Below are positions 8,491-17,138 of a stretch of DNA of 64,000 nucleotides, piece after piece. Each line of letters starts with the position of its first letter. Position 1 is the first letter of the stretch. Under the pieces are notes generated by a model that saw only the letters and a list, made by a program, of their open reading frames with translations, had not been told where the DNA came from and made no database searches. Source of the DNA: CALCNS01 sp964425745 (GTDB lineage Bacteria; Bacillota; JAAYKD01); contig CAYRNW010000002.1 of the NCBI GenBank assembly GCA_964425745.1, positions 1 through 64,000 on the forward strand, read 5' to 3'. The translations under genes were made by a program, and so were the position numbers.

Positions 8491-9465
8491 ATGGATAAAC
8501 CTTATCGTTTAGGAATTGATTTAGGTGGAACCAATTTAGGCGTTCTGCTTTTGGATATTCGCAAGATCAATGACGAGAATCATGGCGTCTTGGCTACCCA
8601 ACAATGCCCCACCCGCTGGCGCGATGGCTACGAAGCCGTCGCTGACGACATGGCTATGCTTTGCCGGATTTGTTTGAAAGAAGCTGGTATCAAAATAGAC
8701 GAGATAAACTATGCCGGCATCGGTTCCCCAGGTGTGATTGATTCCGAAAAGGGCTTAGTTCTCTTTTCCAGCAATTTAAACTTTCATAAAGCACCGATTG
8801 CAGAAGCATTGCAACAACGTTTAAACCTACCGGTCTCTTTGGCCAACGATGCCAATGCTGCCGCTCTAGGCGAAGCTCGCTTAGGGGCTGCACAAGGATG
8901 TCGTCACGCCGTTGTAATTACCTTGGGCACGGGTGTTGGCGGAGGTGTTATCGTCGATGGTAAGATTTTGGTCGGCTTCAATGGCGGTGGTGGCGAACTG
9001 GGACACCATGTCATTGAAGCGCACGGAAGAATCTGCAGTTGTGGTCGTCGCGGCTGTTGGGAAGAATATTCCTCTGCCCATGGTTTGTTGCTAACGGCGA
9101 AGGAAGTGCTCTTAGATTTTCCTGCTTCTGTTCTCTGGCAAAAAACCAATGAGACGGGTAGCTTGCAAGACTGTCGCGATATCTTCACCGCCTACGATCA
9201 GGGAGATTGTGCCGCAAAGGAGATCATTCGTCTCTATACAAAAATGTTAGGCGTCGGCATCATCAACATGATTAACCTCTTTCAACCGGAAGTCTTGGCC
9301 ATCGGAGGTGGTTTAGGAGCTCGCTCTGATCTCTATATCCCCTCGATTGAACCTCTTCTACAACAAGAAGTTTTTGCATATCAGTGGATGGCTCCCACTC
9401 GCTTAGTGCCTGCAGCGCTCGGCAATGATGCCGGTCTCTTTGGTGCTGCCTTGTTATTAAACTAA
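8491..9465 (+). CDS. ROK family sugar kinase
   Basis: A 324-aa ROK-family kinase. The ATP-binding D-L-G-G-T-N is near residue 9, the catalytic N-D-A-N-A-A-A-L-G-E near 120, the G-T-G-V-G-G-G loop near 150, and the zinc-binding C-S-C-G-R-R-G-C-W-E near 185. The probable substrate is glucose or another hexose/N-acetylhexosamine, which the sequence does not settle. AAGGAGA is seven bases before the ATG. Its position between an asparaginase and a nucleoside phosphorylase suggests a carbon-salvage role, for example for sugars reaching the cell with nucleosides; this is inference. Confidence 0.9.
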   Translation: MDKPYRLGIDLGGTNLGVLLLDIRKINDENHGVLATQQCPTRWRDGYEAVADDMAMLCRICLKEAGIKIDEINYAGIGSPGVIDSEKGLVLFSSNLNFHKAPIAEALQQRLNLPVSLANDANAAALGEARLGAAQGCRHAVVITLGTGVGGGVIVDGKILVGFNGGGGELGHHVIEAHGRICSCGRRGCWEEYSSAHGLLLTAKEVLLDFPASVLWQKTNETGSLQDCRDIFTAYDQGDCAAKEIIRLYTKMLGVGIINMINLFQPEVLAIGGGLGARSDLYIPSIEPLLQQEVFAYQWMAPTRLVPAALGNDAGLFGAALLLN

Positions 9466-9483
9466 TCATTAGGAGGAATGAAG

Positions 9484-10311
9484 ATGAAAGCTACGCATCG
9501 TTACCAGCAGATTACTGAAACTGCCGAATTTCTAAAAGGGATGTTGCCTGAGATTCCTGAAGTCGCCATTGTTTTGGGATCCGGTTTGGGACCTTTGGCA
9601 AATCGTATCCAAAACCCAATTCGTATTCCCTACCATGAAATTCCCGGATTTGTTGCTACCACCGCTCCGGGTCATGAAGGACGCTTGGTCTACGGGCAAT
9701 TGGGCGGGAAAAATGTGGTAGCCATGCAGGGACGCTTCCATTATTATGAAGGGCATGACATCGCTACCTGCATCTTCCCGGTACAAGTGTTTGCTCAAAT
9801 GAAAATTCCTCGGCTCTTGGTCTCCAATGCTGCCGGTGGAATCAATCGACGCTTCACTCCTGGGGATTTAATGTTAATCACCGATATCATCACCATGTTC
9901 TGTCCCTCTCCTCTGCGTGGTGAAAACATGGATGAAATGGGTTCCCGCTTTTTTGACATGACCTTTACCTTCGATAAAAAATGGCAGGATCTTGCCCGCT
10001 CAATCGCGCGGGAACAGGATTTCGCTTTACAAGAAGGCGTTTATGCTTTTATGACCGGGCCCCATTTTGAAACTCCGGCAGATATTATTGGCTTGCGTCA
10101 TCTTGGCGCCGACGCCGTGGGCATGTCTACAGTTCCGGAAATCATTGCTGCTCGTCATGCCGGCATGAAAATTTTGGGGATTTCATGCATTACCAATTTA
10201 GCTGCTGGGATGCTCAACCAAGAACTTTCCGGCGAAGATGTCAACGAAACTGCACATCGCGTCGAAGAGCGCTTCTGTGGCTTTGTCAGCCGAGTCATTG
10301 AAACCTTATAA
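9484..10311 (+). CDS. Purine nucleoside phosphorylase
   Basis: A 275-aa trimeric-type (PNP/MTAP family) purine nucleoside phosphorylase that splits purine nucleosides with phosphate into base and ribose 1-phosphate. Motifs include V-L-G-S-G-L-G near residue 30, H-E-G near 65, the central Q-G-R-F-H-Y-Y-E-G-H near 82, S-N-A-A-G-G-I-N near 115 and M-S-T-V-P-E near 200. AGGAGG stands seven bases before the second of two nearby ATGs, which is chosen. It is flanked by a ROK kinase and an amidohydrolase of the nucleoside deaminase group, consistent with purine salvage. Confidence 0.93.
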   Translation: MKATHRYQQITETAEFLKGMLPEIPEVAIVLGSGLGPLANRIQNPIRIPYHEIPGFVATTAPGHEGRLVYGQLGGKNVVAMQGRFHYYEGHDIATCIFPVQVFAQMKIPRLLVSNAAGGINRRFTPGDLMLITDIITMFCPSPLRGENMDEMGSRFFDMTFTFDKKWQDLARSIAREQDFALQEGVYAFMTGPHFETPADIIGLRHLGADAVGMSTVPEIIAARHAGMKILGISCITNLAAGMLNQELSGEDVNETAHRVEERFCGFVSRVIETL

Positions 10312-10321
10312 GGAGAAATCC

Positions 10322-11644
10322 ATGAACTTAATTATACGCGACACCACGTTGGTGTCTGCTCATGCTACACAAACAGTCTTAACCCATCGGGATTTGGTGG
10401 TTCAAGGAGACCTCATTACCGAAATTCGCCACCATGAAAATGAACCCAAGCGTGACGAATCCGACTACCGCATTCTCGATGGCAGTCGCTGGATCATCCT
10501 CCCCGGTTTAGTCAACAGTCATGCTCATACCTACATGGCTTATTTTCGCAATTATGGCAGTGGTTTGAACCTTCACGATTGGTTATTCAGCAAAATTTTT
10601 CCTGCCGAAGGCCGTCTCAGCCAAGAAGATTGTGCTTGGGGCACTGCTATGGGCCTTTTGGAAATGCTACGTGGGGGCATCACCTCGGTTTGCGATATGC
10701 CCTTAATGCCTGCGTCGGCGATGACCTTCGTGGAAGAGAGTGGTATGCGGGTTGCTACCGGCCATTCGGTTTTTCAAACTGAATTTAATCCACCCCGTTG
10801 TCAAACCATCTTCTCACACTTTGAAGAAGCCTATGCTGCGTATCATAATCGAGGCAACGGACGTATGAAAGTCTTCGCCACCGTGCACAGTGGCTATTTG
10901 TATCCTCCCGAAACGTTGGCTGAAGGAGCGGCCTGGCTTCAACAACAAGGCTACCGTGTTCACACCCATCTGCATGAAACGAGGAAGGAGGTCGAAGATG
11001 ATCTCCGGCTTTATGGGAAGCGACCCATCCAGCGATTTGCTGAACTCGGCTTATTAGGCCCGCAGCATGTAGCAGCACATTGTCTACACTTAAATGAACA
11101 AGATCGCGCCCTTTTGAGCGAATATCAAATGCTGGCAGTTCCCTGCCCGACCAGTAATTTACGATTAGCTGCCGGAATCCCTCAATTTACCGCCATGAAG
11201 AACGCTGGCATGTCCGTTGCTTTAGGCACCGATGGCCAAAGCAGTGGCAATGGCATGAACCTTTGGAAGGAAATGCATTTAGCTTCTCTGCTCGCCTCCG
11301 TGCAAAGCGATGATCCCGGTGCATTGACCGACTGTGAGGTCCTGCAAATGGTCACTTCGACTCCAGCAAACAAGCTTTTTGCTGAGAAGGGTGAACGTAT
11401 GGGAGTTTTGGAGACAGGGGCGAAAGCAGATTTGATTGCGATTTCCACTGATGCCCCTCATTTTATTGCACTCAATGACCCCTTATCGGCAGTTGTTCAT
11501 CATACACTCCCCTCTGATGTGGTATTGGCCATGGTCGATGGCGAATTGCTTATGGAAAAAGGCCAGTTTACCAAACTGGATGAAGAACGTATTCGTTATG
11601 AAGTAGAACAGCGAACCTCGATTTTATTGGACGGACTTCGTTAA
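10322..11644 (+). CDS. Amidohydrolase, MTA/SAH deaminase-like (TrzN/AtzA superfamily)
   Basis: A 440-aa metal-dependent amidohydrolase of the cytosine/adenosine deaminase-chlorohydrolase group. Metal-site features are N-S-H-A-H-T near residue 65, H-T-H-L-H-E-T near 220, H-C-L-H-L near 265 and G-T-D-G-Q-S-S near 315. The L-N-L-H-D-W-L segment followed by W-G-T-A-M-G-L-L-E-M-L-R-G-G-I-T resembles 5'-methylthioadenosine/S-adenosylhomocysteine deaminases. With the purine nucleoside phosphorylase 10 bp upstream, deamination of a purine nucleoside or base is the likely role. Guanine deaminase is an alternative. AAGGAG precedes the ATG. Confidence 0.82.
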   Translation: MNLIIRDTTLVSAHATQTVLTHRDLVVQGDLITEIRHHENEPKRDESDYRILDGSRWIILPGLVNSHAHTYMAYFRNYGSGLNLHDWLFSKIFPAEGRLSQEDCAWGTAMGLLEMLRGGITSVCDMPLMPASAMTFVEESGMRVATGHSVFQTEFNPPRCQTIFSHFEEAYAAYHNRGNGRMKVFATVHSGYLYPPETLAEGAAWLQQQGYRVHTHLHETRKEVEDDLRLYGKRPIQRFAELGLLGPQHVAAHCLHLNEQDRALLSEYQMLAVPCPTSNLRLAAGIPQFTAMKNAGMSVALGTDGQSSGNGMNLWKEMHLASLLASVQSDDPGALTDCEVLQMVTSTPANKLFAEKGERMGVLETGAKADLIAISTDAPHFIALNDPLSAVVHHTLPSDVVLAMVDGELLMEKGQFTKLDEERIRYEVEQRTSILLDGLR

Positions 11645-11662
11645 TGGAAAGGTGGTTATAAT

Positions 11663-12652
11663 ATGAAGATTCTCATCACAGGAGGCGCCGGTTACATTGG
11701 CTCCCATACCGCAGTCGTTTTATTAGAAGCGGGCTATTCTTTGGTTTTAATCGACAACTTCTACAACAGCCAGCCCAAAGTTTTAGAACAAATTCGAATG
11801 ATCTCCGGCAAAGAATTCGAGTTTCAAGAAATCGATGCCTGTGATCCGGTTGCCGTAGAAGCGCTCTTCCAAGCTCATGCTTTTGACGGTGTGATCCATT
11901 TTGCCGGCATGAAAGCCGTAGGGGAATCGGTTGCGAAACCACTGCAGTATTATCGCAATAACTTAATGAGCACCATCACTCTGGTCGAAGCTTGTGTTCG
12001 ACATCAGGTTCCTCGTTTTGTGTTCAGCTCCTCTGCCACCGTCTACGGCGATAACATCGTTCCTTTCCATGAAGAACTACCGCTTTTGCCCACGACTAAT
12101 CCCTACGGGGAAACCAAAGCCATGAGTGAGCGCATTTTAACCGATGCTGCCAAAGCCTATCCTTTTTTACAAGTCTCCCTGCTTCGTTATTTTAACCCCG
12201 TTGGGGCTCATCCCAGCGGTAAAATCGGTGAAGATCCCAACGGAATTCCCAATAATCTCTTACCCAATATCACCCGAGCCGTTACCGGGCGCGTGCCCTA
12301 TTTGAGGGTCTTCGGTAACGATTACGACACTCCCGACGGCACCGGTATTCGCGATTATATTCATGTTATGGACTTAGCCGAAGGGCACCTGGCAGCCCTC
12401 GAACATCTGACTGCCGGCTTACACATTCATAACTTGGGCAGCGGACAAGGAACTTCGGTCATGGAACTGATTCAGGCATTTGAAGAAGCAACCGGTCAGA
12501 AAGTACCTTACAAAATTGAACCGCGCCGCCCGGGGGACATAGCTACTTGTTATGCCGATGCAGGCAAAGCCAATCGGGAGCTGCATTGGAAGGTCAAGCG
12601 TAGTATCGTCGATATCTGCCGCGATGCTTGGCGATTCGAAACAAATCTGTAA
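11663..12652 (+). CDS. galE: UDP-glucose 4-epimerase
   Basis: A 329-aa short-chain dehydrogenase interconverting UDP-glucose and UDP-galactose. The NAD-binding G-G-A-G-Y-I-G-S-H is at residues 7-15. The catalytic S-S-S-A-T-V-Y-G and Y-G-E-T-K elements lie near 125-150. R-Y-F-N-P-V-G-A-H and the C-terminal E-P-R-R-P-G-D segment are characteristic of GalE. It is the last gene of the operon starting with asparaginase, 18 bp after the amidohydrolase. Its product would feed cell-surface polysaccharide synthesis or galactose use. Its stop codon overlaps the first of three TGTAAA half-sites. Confidence 0.95.
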   Translation: MKILITGGAGYIGSHTAVVLLEAGYSLVLIDNFYNSQPKVLEQIRMISGKEFEFQEIDACDPVAVEALFQAHAFDGVIHFAGMKAVGESVAKPLQYYRNNLMSTITLVEACVRHQVPRFVFSSSATVYGDNIVPFHEELPLLPTTNPYGETKAMSERILTDAAKAYPFLQVSLLRYFNPVGAHPSGKIGEDPNGIPNNLLPNITRAVTGRVPYLRVFGNDYDTPDGTGIRDYIHVMDLAEGHLAALEHLTAGLHIHNLGSGQGTSVMELIQAFEEATGQKVPYKIEPRRPGDIATCYADAGKANRELHWKVKRSIVDICRDAWRFETNL

Positions 12653-12675
12653 ATAATCTGTAAATACGTTGTAAA
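12648..12675 (+). promoter_or_regulatory. Three-half-site WalR/PhoP-type operator candidate
   Basis: TGTAAA occurs at 12648-12653, 12659-12664 and 12670-12675, each separated by exactly 5 bp (11-bp period). This matches the WalR (YycF) consensus TGTWAH-N5-TGTWAH; in the opposite orientation, TTTACA-N5 repeats resemble PhoP boxes. It starts at the galE stop codon and lies about 156-183 bp upstream of the oligopeptide-binding protein gene. No clear -35/-10 pair was found next to it. Confidence 0.55.
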
Positions 12676-12830
12676 GAGTTCACTAATCGATGATTCAACT
12701 CACCATTTTCGAAGTGAAGTAGCCAATTTTGACAGGTGTATATACAGGAAATGGAAGTCTTCTCCGCGAACTAAAAGGGGCATAGTATAGAGAGAAAAAA
12801 TGCAAAACGATAATTAGGAGGAGTTTTTTC

Positions 12831-14333
12831 ATGAAAAAGTACAAAGGGGTCATTTTACTATTACTACTAACCTTGTTACTCTCGGCCTGTAACACAACGC
12901 CGGCACCCACTCCGGAACCTGTTCTAAAAAAAGCAGTGGTCGGGATTCCCCAGGATTTTGATTCTTTAGATCCCCATCTTTCCGCAGCAACCGGCACTCA
13001 AGAAGTGATGTTTAACATCTTTACCGGCTTGATCTCCATTACCCCTGACGGTGAGATTGTCATGGATTTAGCAGAAAGCATTACCCCTTCCGAGGATTTG
13101 CTCAGCTATACGGTTGTCTTGAAGGAAAATGTGAAGTTTCACAATGGAGAAACCTTGAGTTCTGCCGATGTGGTTTATACCTTTGACCGACTCAACGGCA
13201 AAACCGAAGATCAAAAGGAACCCTTGACTTCTAATTTCGCCGTCATTGAATCCATCGAAGCTCCTGACGCACAAACGGTCGTCTTTCATTTAGCCAATGT
13301 TGACGTCAGCTTCCTCTCCAAATTGATGATAGCGATTATTCCGGAAGACAGCGGCTCATCTCAAGCTCAAACCCCGGTAGGAGCCGGACCTTTCAAATAC
13401 ACCGGCTATACCCCAGGCGTCGGCATCACCATGGAGCGTAATGAGGATTATTACGGGACCTTACCTCAACTCGACCAGGTGGAATTTAAGATTTATACCG
13501 ATGCCAATACCGGTTTTCTCGCTTTGCAAACCGGCGAAGTCGATATCATGAACATCACCTTGGATCAAACCAAGAGTATTGATACAACTAAGGTATCGAT
13601 CTTAACCACTCCGCAAAACATGGTTCAATTAATGACCTTAAATTTAGAATTCCCGGCCTTTGCCAAAAAAGAAGTCCGTCAAGCTTTAAATTATGCCATC
13701 AATAAAGATGAAATCATTGAAATGTTAGCACCGGGTTCTCCCAGATTAGACACCAACTTCAGCCCAATCATGGGGTTTTTCTATAACACTGAAACCGAAA
13801 ATCAATATGCCTATAACCCTGAAAAAGCGAAACAACTATTGGCAGATGCCGGCGAAAGTGACTTGACCTTCTCCATTAAAGTTCCGGTAGAATACCAATT
13901 TCATATGGATACGGCCTTGCTCATGCAATCCCACCTGCAAGAAATTGGTGTGACCATGAACATTGTTCCTATTGAATGGAATACCTGGTTAAGTGAAGTC
14001 TACGGATCGGCCCTTTACGAAGCGTCAATTGTTGGGCTTACCGGAAAATTGGATCCCGATGCCGTCTTAGGACGTTTTGAATCCACCTTCCGCCGCAACT
14101 TCTACAAATACAACAACCCCGAATATGATGCCATTATCAAAGAAGCTCGCCAAACCGGCGATATGGACGCCCGCAGAGAATTATATAACCAAGCTCAACA
14201 AATTTTGACCGATGATGCCGTTGCGGTCTTCATTATGGATCCTACCTTGTATCGCGCTGTCAACAATCGACTCAGCGGGTTGCTCACCTACCCGATCGGC
14301 TTTATTGATATGAAGACGGTCACCGTTAAATAA
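12831..14333 (+). CDS. Oligopeptide ABC transporter substrate-binding lipoprotein
   Basis: A 500-aa extracellular binding protein of SBP family 5 (OppA/DppA). A lipoprotein signal with L-L-S-A-C puts the lipid anchor on Cys20. The mature protein has the family patterns F-D-S-L-D-P-H, S-A-D-V-V-Y-T-F-D-R and V-R-Q-A-L-N-Y-A-I-N-K-D-E-I. A strong TAGGAGGAG precedes the ATG. It heads a complete transporter operon with two permeases and two ATPases. Dipeptides or oligopeptides are the likely ligands given the peptidases around it; nickel or other solutes are possible for this family. Confidence 0.92.
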   Translation: MKKYKGVILLLLLTLLLSACNTTPAPTPEPVLKKAVVGIPQDFDSLDPHLSAATGTQEVMFNIFTGLISITPDGEIVMDLAESITPSEDLLSYTVVLKENVKFHNGETLSSADVVYTFDRLNGKTEDQKEPLTSNFAVIESIEAPDAQTVVFHLANVDVSFLSKLMIAIIPEDSGSSQAQTPVGAGPFKYTGYTPGVGITMERNEDYYGTLPQLDQVEFKIYTDANTGFLALQTGEVDIMNITLDQTKSIDTTKVSILTTPQNMVQLMTLNLEFPAFAKKEVRQALNYAINKDEIIEMLAPGSPRLDTNFSPIMGFFYNTETENQYAYNPEKAKQLLADAGESDLTFSIKVPVEYQFHMDTALLMQSHLQEIGVTMNIVPIEWNTWLSEVYGSALYEASIVGLTGKLDPDAVLGRFESTFRRNFYKYNNPEYDAIIKEARQTGDMDARRELYNQAQQILTDDAVAVFIMDPTLYRAVNNRLSGLLTYPIGFIDMKTVTVK

Positions 14334-14360
14334 TTGCCTTTCCTAAAGGAGTTGATCCCC

Positions 14361-15317
14361 ATTCCTCGTTCGTTGTGGACTCGTTTATTATCCAGCCTAA
14401 TGACGTTGTTTTTGGTCAGCATTATGATTTTCTACGTCTTTCAGGTGATACCAGGCGATCCGGTTTTGTCTCGTTTGGGTCAGGAAGCTGACCCTGCTTT
14501 AGAAGCTTTACTGCGAGAAGAATTGGGTTTAGATCAACCACCGATGCGCCGTTATCTCAATTGGGTGGTAGCTTTGTCGCGAGGAGATTTGGGAACCAGC
14601 ATCCGTTTCAGACTTCCTGTACAAGAATTGATTGGTCAACGCCTGCCGAATACGCTGGCGTTGGCCATTTGGTCTTTTATCTTAATCGTGGTTATTTCCA
14701 TACCTCTGGGAATCTGGTTAGCAAGGCATAGCCGAAGCACTGGAGGCCTTTTGGTCAACGGCATCACACAATTGGGAATCGCCATTCCCTCCTTTTGGCT
14801 CGCGATCATGCTAATGTTGATTTTCGGTGTCAAACTAGGATGGTTACCGATCAACGGTTATGTGCCTTGGAATGTCAGTCCTTTGGGCTTTATGCGTTCC
14901 ATGTTATTGCCGGGAATTGCAATCAGCTTCTCTTCCATTGCCATTGTCGTGCGCTATTTAAGAGCCTCTTTGCTGGATCAAATGCTACAAGATTACGTTC
15001 GCACTGCCCGAAATAAGGGCTTAAGCGAAAACGTTATCTTGTTTCGTCATGTACTGCGCAATGCATTCTTACCGGTGCTGACCATTTTAGGGGTGATTTT
15101 GGTCAATATTCTGACCGGATCAATCGTTATAGAATCCACCTTTTCCATACCGGGTGTTGGTCAGCTACTACAGACCGCGATTCGAAATCGCGATTTGCCC
15201 TTGGTGCAAGGAATCACCCTTTATATTTCTGTGGTTGTAACGTTAGGCTTCCTCTTGGTCGATCTACTCAGCGCCAAAATCGATCCACGTATACGCGACA
15301 AGGGGGAAGAGTCATGA
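14361..15317 (+). CDS. Oligopeptide ABC transporter permease, DppB/OppB type
   Basis: An inner-membrane permease of about 318 aa with six predicted helices. It has the conserved I-P-G-D-P near the N-terminus and the cytoplasmic EAA-like loop V-R-T-A-R-N-K-G-L near residue 220, which docks the ATPases. The start is uncertain. The only good ribosome binding site, AAAGGAG at 14345-14351, is nine bases before an in-frame ATT at 14361. A TTG at 14334 lies upstream of that site and a TTG at 14373 is 21 bases after it. I place the start at the ATT, which would be a rare initiation codon. The end overlaps the next gene as ATGA. Confidence 0.9.
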   Translation: MPRSLWTRLLSSLMTLFLVSIMIFYVFQVIPGDPVLSRLGQEADPALEALLREELGLDQPPMRRYLNWVVALSRGDLGTSIRFRLPVQELIGQRLPNTLALAIWSFILIVVISIPLGIWLARHSRSTGGLLVNGITQLGIAIPSFWLAIMLMLIFGVKLGWLPINGYVPWNVSPLGFMRSMLLPGIAISFSSIAIVVRYLRASLLDQMLQDYVRTARNKGLSENVILFRHVLRNAFLPVLTILGVILVNILTGSIVIESTFSIPGVGQLLQTAIRNRDLPLVQGITLYISVVVTLGFLLVDLLSAKIDPRIRDKGEES

Positions 15318-16147
15318 AAACCTTGTTTCGAAATCTAAGACGCAGTCCCTCCTATGCCATTGGTTTTGCAATGATCAGTTTTCTTTTGGGCCTCATGATC
15401 GTTAGCTTCTTTTGGACTCCATATCCGCCCAATGCGCCCAGTGCCATCGCCAAGCTACAGAGCCCCTCAATGCTCCATTGGCTTGGCACAGATCACTTAG
15501 GCAGAGATGTGCTCAGCCGGCTGATGTTGGCCTCTCGAACTGCTTTCTTGGTGGGGAGTGCCTCTGTAGCCGCGGGGCTTTTAATTGGGGTGCCTTTAGG
15601 GTTGACCTGCGGTTATTATGGCGGTTGGTTCGATATCGTCGTCGTACGGATTCTCGATGCCATGAAAGCGATTCCGAGCCTTCTTTTAGCCTTGATGTTG
15701 ATTTCCGTATTTGGATCCGGTATGGCCGTGACTGTTTTTGCAATATCGCTTTTAGCAATCCCTTTATATGCCCGTATGGCTCGAAGCAGTGCCATGCAAT
15801 TGAAGAACATGGATTACATGCAATGGACGCAACTGATTGGGATCGGCAGTGCGCGAATTCTGTTTTTACATCTCTTACCCAATCTGCGGTCCTCTGTCTT
15901 GGTAACGGCTTCGCTGGGGTTCGCCAATGCCGTTCTAACCGAAGCCGGCTTATCCTATTTGGGGTTAGGGGTGCAACCACCGGACCCCAGCTGGGGAAAA
16001 ATGCTTTCGGAAGCACAGAATTATTTGTTTAACGCCCCTTGGCTAGCGATTGGCTCCGGTTTATCGATCACCCTCTTGGTTTTGGGATTCAATTTGCTGG
16101 GTGACGGCTTACGTGATTTAGGCGACCGCCGCAGAAAGGACTCTTAA
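15314..16147 (+). CDS. Oligopeptide ABC transporter permease, DppC/OppC type
   Basis: A 277-aa permease, the second membrane subunit. It has an N-terminal helix, then H-W-L-G-T-D-H-L-G-R-D-V-L-S-R near residue 55, a signature of DppC/OppC proteins, and five further helices. The coupling loop A-R-M-A-R-S-S-A-M near residue 155 and the C-terminal L-S-Y-L-G-L-G-V-Q-P-P-D-P-S-W-G are conserved in the family. The ATG overlaps the stop of the DppB-type gene as ATGA, indicating coupled translation and balanced subunit production. Confidence 0.93.
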   Translation: MKTLFRNLRRSPSYAIGFAMISFLLGLMIVSFFWTPYPPNAPSAIAKLQSPSMLHWLGTDHLGRDVLSRLMLASRTAFLVGSASVAAGLLIGVPLGLTCGYYGGWFDIVVVRILDAMKAIPSLLLALMLISVFGSGMAVTVFAISLLAIPLYARMARSSAMQLKNMDYMQWTQLIGIGSARILFLHLLPNLRSSVLVTASLGFANAVLTEAGLSYLGLGVQPPDPSWGKMLSEAQNYLFNAPWLAIGSGLSITLLVLGFNLLGDGLRDLGDRRRKDS

Positions 16148-16149
16148 AG

Positions 16150-17124
16150 ATGGAAACGAAAAAGGAGTTATTAAGAGTCGAGCATCTCAGTGTATCGGTT
16201 CCTCACTTAGGTCAGTATTACCCGGCAGTTCAGGATCTATCGTTTTCTCTTGCCGTGGGTGACAGCGTGGGTTTAATTGGTGAATCCGGTAGTGGTAAAA
16301 GTTTGACCGCTCAAGCGATTGCAGGACTCCTTCCTGAACAAGTTCAAAGAAGCCAAGGACATATTTATTTTGATGGTGTGGATTTGACGCAGATCAGTGA
16401 AGAAGCGTTGCGCTCCTACCGCGGTTTTGATATAACGATGGTCTTTCAAGACTCTGCTACTTCGCTGAATCCACTTTTGACCATTGGCTACCAACTCAGA
16501 GAAGTTGTCAAGTTGCATTGCCGTGACATTCAAGACCCGAAAGCCCAAGAACAACGGATTCTCGAAAGTTTAGAAGAGGTTGATTTAGACAATCCGAAAG
16601 AAGTCATGAAAAAATACCCGCATCAAATGTCCGGTGGACAACGACAGCGGGTGATGTTGGCTATGGTGATGTTGCCGAAACCTCGTTTGCTTTTGGCAGA
16701 TGAGCCTACCACCGCTCTGGATTTGACCACACAACAGCAAATTCTTAATGTCATCCGCAATCTACAACAAAAACATCATCTGACGTTATTGATGATTTCC
16801 CATAATATCCAAGTTGTACATTCATTATGTGAACGAACTATGGTCCTCTACGCCGGTGAAATTGTGGAAAGTGGACCTACCGATTTAGTGCTACAAAAGC
16901 CCTTGCATCCTTATACCTTAGCATTGTTGGAATCGAAACCCAGTTTTCACCGCAAAGGACAGCCATTGGAGATTGTCGAAGGCATTGTACCCCCGCTGGA
17001 ACAACGATCGATTCCCTGTAATTTTGCTCCGAGGTGCCCGTTTCATACCCCCCAATGTGATCTTGCCGTTCAAAAACACGAGCAAGGCGACCATTGGGTT
17101 TTGTGCAACTACCCTCGGTCTTGA
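16150..17124 (+). CDS. Oligopeptide ABC transporter ATPase, DppD/OppD type
   Basis: A 324-aa ATP-binding subunit. Walker A is G-E-S-G-S-G-K-S near residue 45, the Q-loop is V-F-Q-D near 100, the ABC signature M-S-G-G-Q-R-Q-R-V near 160 and Walker B L-L-L-A-D-E-P-T near 180. The C-terminal oligopeptide extension carries P-R-C-P-F and nearby cysteines (C-N-F-A-P-R-C-P, C-D-L-A and a final C-N-Y), typical of OppD/DppD. It starts 3 bp after the permease stop, with a weak ribosome binding site, so coupling is likely. Confidence 0.93.
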   Translation: METKKELLRVEHLSVSVPHLGQYYPAVQDLSFSLAVGDSVGLIGESGSGKSLTAQAIAGLLPEQVQRSQGHIYFDGVDLTQISEEALRSYRGFDITMVFQDSATSLNPLLTIGYQLREVVKLHCRDIQDPKAQEQRILESLEEVDLDNPKEVMKKYPHQMSGGQRQRVMLAMVMLPKPRLLLADEPTTALDLTTQQQILNVIRNLQQKHHLTLLMISHNIQVVHSLCERTMVLYAGEIVESGPTDLVLQKPLHPYTLALLESKPSFHRKGQPLEIVEGIVPPLEQRSIPCNFAPRCPFHTPQCDLAVQKHEQGDHWVLCNYPRS

Positions 17125-17138
17125 AAGGCGGTGAAACC

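Noticed and set aside
12722..12760. TTGACA in the galE-transporter intergenic region as a promoter -35
   Set aside because: No acceptable -10 occurs at 16-18 bp; only TATATACA-like bases overlap the spacer.
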